Positions 25,508-34,500 of a DNA stretch of 64,000 nucleotides are shown piece after piece; position 1 is the first letter of the stretch; each line of letters opens with the position of its first letter. Location: positions 78,587,032-78,651,031 of the forward strand of contig JAOWCC010000936.1 of assembly GCA_030867875.1 (NCBI GenBank). The letters are read 5' to 3'. The DNA comes from Actinernus sp. WN-2022 (Eukaryota > Cnidaria > Anthozoa > Actiniaria > Actinernidae). Under the pieces are notes generated by a model. The model ran no database searches, had not been told where the DNA came from, and worked only from the letters and a program-made list of their open reading frames with translations. Made by a program: the position numbers and the translations under genes.

Positions 25508-28500
25508 TGAAATTTATTAATTGTTAAAGAAATCGCTGCAGTGAGATTTAAAACGAGTGAGAGAGTTTGCTTGCCGCAGCTCGACAGGTAAGCTATTCCA
25601 AAGCACCGCACCACTATAACTGAAGCTGTTCTTTAGAAAATTGGTGCGGGGCAGAGGAATAGCTAGTTTGCCCTCAGTGTCCCTTAGGGAATAGCTCGAA
25701 ACTTGATATGAGCATGGACAATCTGAACTCTTTTAAGTCTGTAATAAACAAGTACTATCATACCTCATTAGCTACAACCTATGACTCGGACAATCCTAGG
25801 GCATTTAAGACCATCTGTTGTAAATGCAACACACCGCGAAGCCTTATTATCTGTTGTTTCTAATTTCTTAGATTTATAATTATTCCAATCACATCGTGTA
25901 ATATACATGTATCTATTCCTTACTTTGAATTTGTAAATTTTACTATTTTAAGTTCTGGGCCCGCAGTAATTGGCTATGCTGTTGAGGTCACCCTGCCCCT
26001 TTTTTTTCACTCGTTATTCATATATTGTCATTATTAGTTAATATGTATTATCGTGCCGAAGCAGGAGCCCGCCGAAGCTAATAAAATTAAAATTAAAATT
26101 AAATACACCCCCCCCCCCCCGAGCGTATTAAAGTTTTAAGTGTGTCTCGCCCTTTGCTGGGATTTTGTGTGTCCAATTAAAATTAAAATGGTGTATCACC
26201 GGATACAATAACTAACTCTGAATTCACTTCTACATGACATATGAGTTATTTACCGGGAGGTACCCTGCTATTTCCTGCGATCTGATTGGTTCTCTGACCA
26301 CGGTCACGGTAACCAGCACGCTCTCTCAATTCACTGAAGTTGTTCAATCGAAATATAAATAGAATAGATAAAAATTAAATACGTTTATTTACCGGCTCAG
26401 GGTCGGTCCGAATAGAAAAAACATGTGCCCAAGGTCTTGAAGTATTGATCTCGGCGTGCGGCCTCGGTGAGTACATTACAAGACCTTGGGAACAGGTTTT
26501 CTCACCGACCCTGAGCCAGTAAATAAACGTATTTAATTTGTATCTATTCGATTGAACAACTTCAGTGAATTGAGAGAGCGTGCACTGGTTACCGTGATTT
26601 TCTTCCCAAGTCTTGAATAAAACTGAAACATGCGCTATGAAAAAACCGACGGTAACTGAATGCTCGGAGAAAAATGAGAGACCGATCTCGTCTAGAACAA
26701 TGCTAGAGGATGGAAACAAATTCCATATAACAGTTACCTTATTGAAGTGTTATTAAAGTATTCATTATCTGTTACTATAGTTCCCGGCAGGCCGCCTATT
26801 AACGTTACAGCAACACCAACGAGTTCGTGGTCCATTTCGAGTGCCTGGCAACCCGTCCCTGTCAGTCACACGAATGGCGTTGTTCTTGGTTACAGGGTGG
26901 TTTACTACCCCCTTAATACTTCCGGTGTATTGTCAGAAATGACCGTCAACAGTTCAGTGTTATCAGTGGATATTGAAAGCCTTAACAAGTCCACGATGTA
27001 TTGTGTTCGCGTGGCAGCATTCACAAGCAAGGGAGGCGGCAATATGAGCATGTGTGTGAATGCAACTACGCATAAACGAGGTAATTTTGTTGATGATATA
27101 TTCCCCTGGGTGGGTGGGTGGGGTATAAACGGCGGCGCATAATGCCTTTCGCAGGAATGCAATCACGTGGTTGTACTGGACGGCAAAATAATCTTAATTC
27201 ATTTATTTAATGCCACTTGTACGAGATCGGTAGTGTTATTAGCAAAACCTGTTTGTAAATGCTATTTTCCACCTCCAAGCCATTATCACATCTCTAGCTC
27301 CCACACGTGTAGCGTGGTGGCTGGGGTTTAAAGCAGCTTTCGAGCTCGCCGTTAGAGTAACCATCAGAGTACCGAAGTGTGACGTCACAAATTTGCAAAA
27401 TTTAGATGTAGAATGTTTGGACCACTGATTCAGAAAGAGCAATATAAAAGAACATTACATACCAAAAATGAGGTGTATACGATGAAAAGCAGCTGAGATA
27501 TGGGCATTGGAATATATACTTTTCTTTAACAAATCACTGTATTTTTGTACTGGTTCATAAACTTAGGAACCAGGACAAAAATACATTGTTTTGTTAAAGA
27601 ATATTATATATTCCAATGCCCATATCTCGGCCGCTTTTCATCTTATTCACCTCATTTTTGCTATGTAATGTTCTTTTATCGTGTTCTTTCTGCAACTGTG
27701 GTCAAATGTTGTTAAAGGGAATTTTTTTTATTTATGACGTCATCACTTCGGTACTCTATTCTGAGGCCTATGACCTAAAGTGAGGCTGACGGTCTTGGGG
27801 GCTATGCCATGCTGATGAGTCCTAACAAGGACGAAACAGCTGTACGTGGTTGCCACTCTACCGGTAATAAGATGTGAGCATGCGTATTAGACGCTAGCTA
27901 CGTCATAGCGTGTGTTGGGTAGTGCCATGCAACGTGTTTGGTTTATAATTTCGGATTTGGCCGTGCCATTTCCATTTTGCACTACCAGATCCTCTTCGGA
28001 GAGATCCACATTGCTATAGCGCTTGTTCACATCTCTCTGGGGTTTAAAGCAGCTTTCGAGCTCGCCGTTAGAGTAACCAGATAATAAGATGTGAGCATGC
28101 GTATTAGACGCTAGCTACGTCATAGCGTGTGTTGGGTAGTGCCATGCAACGTGTTTGGTTTCTAAAACAGCTTTTTTAAAGATAGCTTGCCATCCAGCAT
28201 ATATCCATGGCAACGCCATTACCATGGGAATCACGAGCGCAATTCATTCGTTAACGAAGTACCGATAACAGCACATGACTGTTTCCTGCAGAAGGCCTAT
28301 TATGGTCTGAAATGTCTTTCACAAACCCCTACCTTACCCTCTTCAATTTGAGTTGTTTCTTAGTTTAAATTTCCTCCTCAAGATGCGTTTTATAACATGT
28401 AAATCAGTCAGGCAACTTAAGTCTAAATATGACGTAATAGCAGCGTCATCGACAAGTAGTTGTCCATGAATTGTAGCTTGTTGGGTTTGATCGTCTGAAG

Positions 28501-31500
28501 ATGTTCTCGCCAAAAATGAACTTCTTATTGAAACAAGTCTGAATATTTTCTTGTCTCTCTCGATGCCTCCAGATCTCGAACAGGATATATACCTTACAGC
28601 GTTCAGCTTGACCAGTCCGACGACCATCAAGCTAAAATGGACGAAACTCCATCCCACATGGCAGAGACGACTGACGGGGTATAAGCTGATATACGAAACC
28701 ACGGAAAGTGCAGGCGAGACAGTACAAAATTCTACATCACATTTCACAAGCGTTGATAGTAATGTGTATGAACTGCTGCTGAAATATCTCCTTCCATTTA
28801 CCAAGTACGCAATACAGGTTGTTGCCATGACAACGGGTGGACCATTAAGACACAGCAGCATTGTTTATGCAGGTAAGACAGACAAAATATCATATCCCCC
28901 TCCCCCACCGGCACGTGAAAGTCCTAGTAAAAAGAAAGACACTGGTATAATCAGCTAAAGTCGATTGCGGTATGCTAACCGCCGTGCGAAGCGAGTAGCA
29001 GCTGACGTTTCGAGCGCTAGCCCTTCATCAGAGAAAGAGGCTGATATCGTGTCAACCTTCACTCACGATTCACGCATTATGGTTAGACCGTAATTTTCAG
29101 TATATCTGCATTATTAGAAAAAGAAAAACCCGTAGAGGTTATTAGTCGGCGAAGCACCTGATACGCCCGGCTGTGTATTTTCATTCTGCCAGGAAATGAA
29201 ATGTTAATCTCATCCTCATTAATTATTCATGAGGTAACCAACCAACCATGTGCCCAGAATTCGATCACATGACGATCCTTGAAATCCCGGAAAGTACTCC
29301 CAGAACAACATTCAACCATTTTTTTCCAGTCCAAGGGCTCAATTAATTTTGTTCCAGTCCTAGGACTGAATTAATTTTGATCCAAATCACTAGTGATGTT
29401 CATCTGTGTTCTCATTGGGTATCATTCATGCATGTGTTGGGCCTAATTAAGCTGCCAGGATTACAGCATAAGTATGACTTTACATGGAGAAGTGAAGGAG
29501 AAGACGGAAATAAAAATCGGTGTCCAGAGTGTGACTCGAACCATCATCCGCATGGCTGCTCTTGACTACTAGTCCGCTGTCTTGTCCACTACGCTATCAG
29601 GCCGTTTGTTGAAATGACCGTGACAAAATAACAATCACAACCCTTGTAGTCTATAATTATGATGAAAAAAATCAATTGTCAACCTGTACCCGAAATAAAA
29701 ACAACATCCCTCCCGAATAATTAATGACAATGAGATGTCATTTCAAAGCCTCCAATTCGGACTGGACGGGATTTCAAGTCCTTGCAATTAGTTCCAGTCC
29801 TCGGCTGCGCCTCGGACTGGAACTAATTGAAATCCCGTCCAGTCCTCATTGTCGGCTTTGAACTATTACTTTCCATAATAACCAAAACCAAACGTGCTTG
29901 CTGGAGGAATGGTGGCAGGAAGCCATTTAACTGTAGATATCCGATATACGTCTCATATCTGGTGCGTTTGTGTGCATAGTCGTGCACAGGTTCTTGGCAG
30001 AATTATATGATAAAAAGGCATATTGTTAGTTTCCAAATAAGAATTAACCTAAGTATTGAAATGGTATTAGTTTTATATTCTCGTCTCTGCGCTGTCCATA
30101 CTTGGAATTTTCAAAAAAAATTCTCCAACTGTAAAGGGTAAATGTGCCCTAAATCGACCCAATGACTATTCAAAGATGTATTCCAAACAGAAATAAGTTA
30201 TACTATTTTATTTCTCTGAAATAACCGATTCTCCGCTGATAAATCTAGCTTGCGTGGCGGCTCAATTCAGTGCAAATTTACCCATATCATACGTCACACA
30301 TACCAAGGGAAAACAACCTCCAGGACAAAGAAAACAATGGTCCGCAATGGACCGATTTAGCTTGTACATGGCAGAACTGATTTATTCCCCGTACCTGACG
30401 TCGCAAATTATAAGGTTTGCAGATTTTCTTTTTTCCGATGCACAACACAGAGAAATAAAATAGCAGAACTGATTTATTTCGACTACATCTTTGTATTAGA
30501 AATAACTACATAAATATACGTACTGGTATAGTCGTTGGGTTAATTTAGGATCCTGATTTGCGGGATTTTTTAGACTAACTACATAAAGATACATACTGGA
30601 TGATCCAGAACCAAATATAACTGAACAGGCCCCTGATGTCTATTTCATGTAGAAACCTGCCATTGCCCTCCAAGCTTCGTATGGAATTGGTGGGTCAAAC
30701 CTCCATACACTATGAGCACCGCTACAGGGGATGAAACACCCGGTGGGGTGGTCTCTAGAGCAATATCGGATATGGTGTCAGAAGTGTGCGGTAATTGCGC
30801 TTCGTACGGCAAGCCAAAAATCGTGTATGGCCGTGACTCTACTAATACGACACTGAGAAATAATCAGCGCCAAGTTATACAGAACTCACAATACGCTGAC
30901 TTCTCATTTCCTGTCAATCAACCAAAGCACCAGAGTGATATGTTCGTATACCTCCCACTTATCAAGGTATCGGGGATAGTGCTCATCACGGGCAGGAAAT
31001 CCCCTGGTGCATATGTCCGTACGCTGGCCGGCTCCGTATTCCAGTGTTGGCCCTTACTGGTTGTTAATCTCGCCATGGCAGCGTTGGCTGGGATAATCAT
31101 GTGGACGCTGGTACGTAATTTACTTTGCTATATTTGAACGATTTTCAGCATCGTATATTGGTAGCCTCCTCCGCAGGCAACTCACTAGTCTCCAGTCTCC
31201 ATCGGTCACTCGTAAGTCTCCCTGTGGAGAAATGGACGCGGGGGAACTGGGTCTTCCCAGGCTGAGACTCCGTAGTATGTTGTTATATTTTTTTAAAGCT
31301 ATCTATATTTTCAAGAAAACTTTGCGTCACTAAATTCGAAACACTCGTTGCGTTCGTGTAATGAATTGACTGAATTGACCTTTAGTGTATTTCGCTATTC
31401 AAATGTCTTTTTTAAATTGAAAATTGGTGCCCTTTAAAACGTCCAGAAACACAACGGTAGAGTTAGTTCTACGCACAACCAAAGCAATCACTTTTAGCTT

Positions 31501-34500
31501 TCGACACTCATTTGAAAACCGCTCTAGTAGTTCTGTTATTAATTGCAGGATAGCTCAAGTAATCCTGAACAGTTCCCGTTGTCTTTTGTCGATGGGGTTC
31601 GTGAGGCATGCTGGTGGTCTTTCGTTACCATGACAACCATTGGGTAAGAAACATAGCACCGAGGCGAATGAACCTCATTGAACGTCTTCCCTCTCAGCTT
31701 TAGAAAAAGGCATCCGAACAAAATGATCAGTTTGTAGATTTTTCAGTCGCTCTTATTCATGCCGTCATTACCCGGAGCGTCCATCTCCAGTGCTACCTTT
31801 ATCATGCAGCGATTTTACAGATCGGGTTATTTTTAGAATGTGTTTCCCACGAGTTCGTTTCCAATAGCCAATCAGAAGCGTTTGCGTAATCTTAATTCAA
31901 ATGCCGTTAATGACGTTGAAGCCATGCTGGTTGACCAAACAAGAGAAGCTAACGAGGCGTCATTTGTTAACTACATGCCGCGACGAAAGCGAACAACGAG
32001 AAGTGAAATCTAAAAATAACCCAGTCTGGCAAAACGCTGCATCACGAATATATGACAGATGGACGTGGTCTTGCCAATTAAATATTAAAAAGTAAATCAA
32101 TAAAGTTATACACATACACCTTGTAACAAGGCAATGATTTTTAATTCACAGATTTCTTAATTAAACCCCCGACTAAACCTGGACACTAATACAAACACAT
32201 TTCTCTCTGCTAGGTACGGTGACCGGGCTCCCAAGTCGTTACTCGGCCGTATGTTTGCCGTTGCGTGGTTACTGGTGGGTATAGTGCTGTCGTCGCTACT
32301 GGTAGGGGCTGTGACGTCATCACTCATCATCACAGTTATCACAGAGAACATGAGCAACGAAAAGGGAAGGAAGGTGAGTACTAACTATGTCAGCTATTTA
32401 TAACCTCACTTTGGAAAACTAATACAATACATATACATCTTATTAGATGGTTTTTCAGGTATTACGGGCTGCTATTTTACGAGTTGCAAATGTATTTTTC
32501 CGAGCCCTGCAGGATTATCACTAATACAAGCCACGAGTAAAATGACAGCCCGTATTACCTGAAAATCATCTAATATAAAGAGATTTATTATACGACACTT
32601 GAATGTTTGTATATGATTCTTCTCGACCATTTTTGCTTTGAAGTACTAAACTGGTTAATACTCGTTTACTAGCGGGTTTTTATCAGTCCGTTTTTGTGAC
32701 CTAATATGGTAAAATTACGTCATAGTCGTATAATAAAATACAATACAAGAGCCTGTATGTTTAAGGCAGCATAATACTGACGATGGTCGTGTACAACATA
32801 AAAATAACTTAAAATCCTAAACTTAATAATAATGGTGCAGTTTTATTAAAATATTCTTCATAAGTGAAATGAAACTACAGAAAAGTTTGTGTGACTACAG
32901 ATTGCAAGGATAGTAATGGTTAGGATTATGAGAAACTTGGAAACGTTGGGCATCGTCACCAATTAACATTATCATCATCTTCGCCATCATCATCATTACC
33001 ATTATAATCGTATTCGCCATCAACACCATCGTCATCTTCACATCATCTTCACATCATCTTCACCATCATCTTGATTAAGATTTGATGTTTGATTCAACTT
33101 CTTGTAGGTTGCTAGCGTTGAGAATTCTGTAGCACATCGTGTGGCCAGACGTCTAACAGGAATGTCACGACAAGGTAACAGTTGAATACCGACTGATGTA
33201 TAGTCTAAGTTATTGATATACTTATCGATACATTAAACTTATCCTTTTCCAGGATAAATCAAGATATATTTCAACGTTTCGCACAAGAAGACACCTAGAG
33301 TACTGAGTATCTGAATTGTTCATCAGACATGCTGCGCTTCAGTTTATTTATAAACCAGTAAAAGTGGCTATAAGTAAACTTGTTTTGAATTGTGTGAAAT
33401 AAACCACAGTGTTGACTTGCTTTTGGTGTGAAAATGTGGTTAATGTCAGCCGAAAATGTATCAGCATGATACATGAAAATGATCACGAAACTTCCCTCCG
33501 AATTTTGATAGCTTCTATTCAAAGTGTAATTAAGCTTTAATATAAGTAAATAAACTAGTTGTCAAATTTATGTTTTCAATTCTAATGTTAAGTAATCAAT
33601 TTTTATAGTTTATGTGTATCCTGACCTAAAGTCGCTGTCTGACGCCCTCGTGCAGGACGAGATAGATGGCGCACTGGTCGACCTCCACACGGCTTGGTTC
33701 CAAAAGCATTTGTTCACCAGAAGGAAATTTAAGGTAGCACAAGTCATAAACCACGAGTTCACGTACGGTGTTCTGATTGGTGGAAATGCCTCTAGACTGG
33801 TTAAGCAATTTAAAGAGTACATTAACTTGAACAAGATGGCTACTGTGGAGCACCTGCAGTATATGGAACAAGAGGAGGAGTATAATGAACAGGTGAACCC
33901 TATGATCTGGCACAGCATTATTAAAACACGCTATAAATAGACCCTTCCACGGTGTTTTGAACTTTTGATATATACGTATAACAGCAAAACAGTCGATACT
34001 GATGAAAAGTCAAAATCACGAATTTGAGTTATATCTTGAATAGGAGCAAAGTTATAGGCCCGCAAACTCGGAAAAGTTTACAGACGTTTGTATGGAAATT
34101 TAGTCGAAATTTCCGTACAAACGTCTGTAGAATTTCCGACCTAAATTTTCCGAGTTTGCGGGCCTGTATCTTTGCTCCTATTCAAGATATAACTCTCAAA
34201 TTTGGAAATTTTACTAACTTCGAGGTACTCTTTTCAGCAGTATCGACGGTTTTGCTGTTATACGTATATATCAAAAGTTTTAAAAACCGTGGAAGGGTCT
34301 ATTGGGTCTATATATCGTTTACTTTATCTAGCGCTTCAATATAGAGTTTCGGATCCAACCATTTCGTAATTCCTCCTCAGTGGTATACTTTTTGATGTAG
34401 GAGAGGGGTTGGGGGATAAAACAAAATGTGCCATATAATTACACTACCATATATTTATGTTGCCCAGCAACGTTAAGTAAACAAACATAATTTGATTTAT

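Noticed and set aside
30254..30463. 69-codon ORF between FN3-5 and the S1 exon
   Set aside because: The flanking exons join in phase without it (28872 to 30653), and the ORF has no splice sites in a fitting phase.
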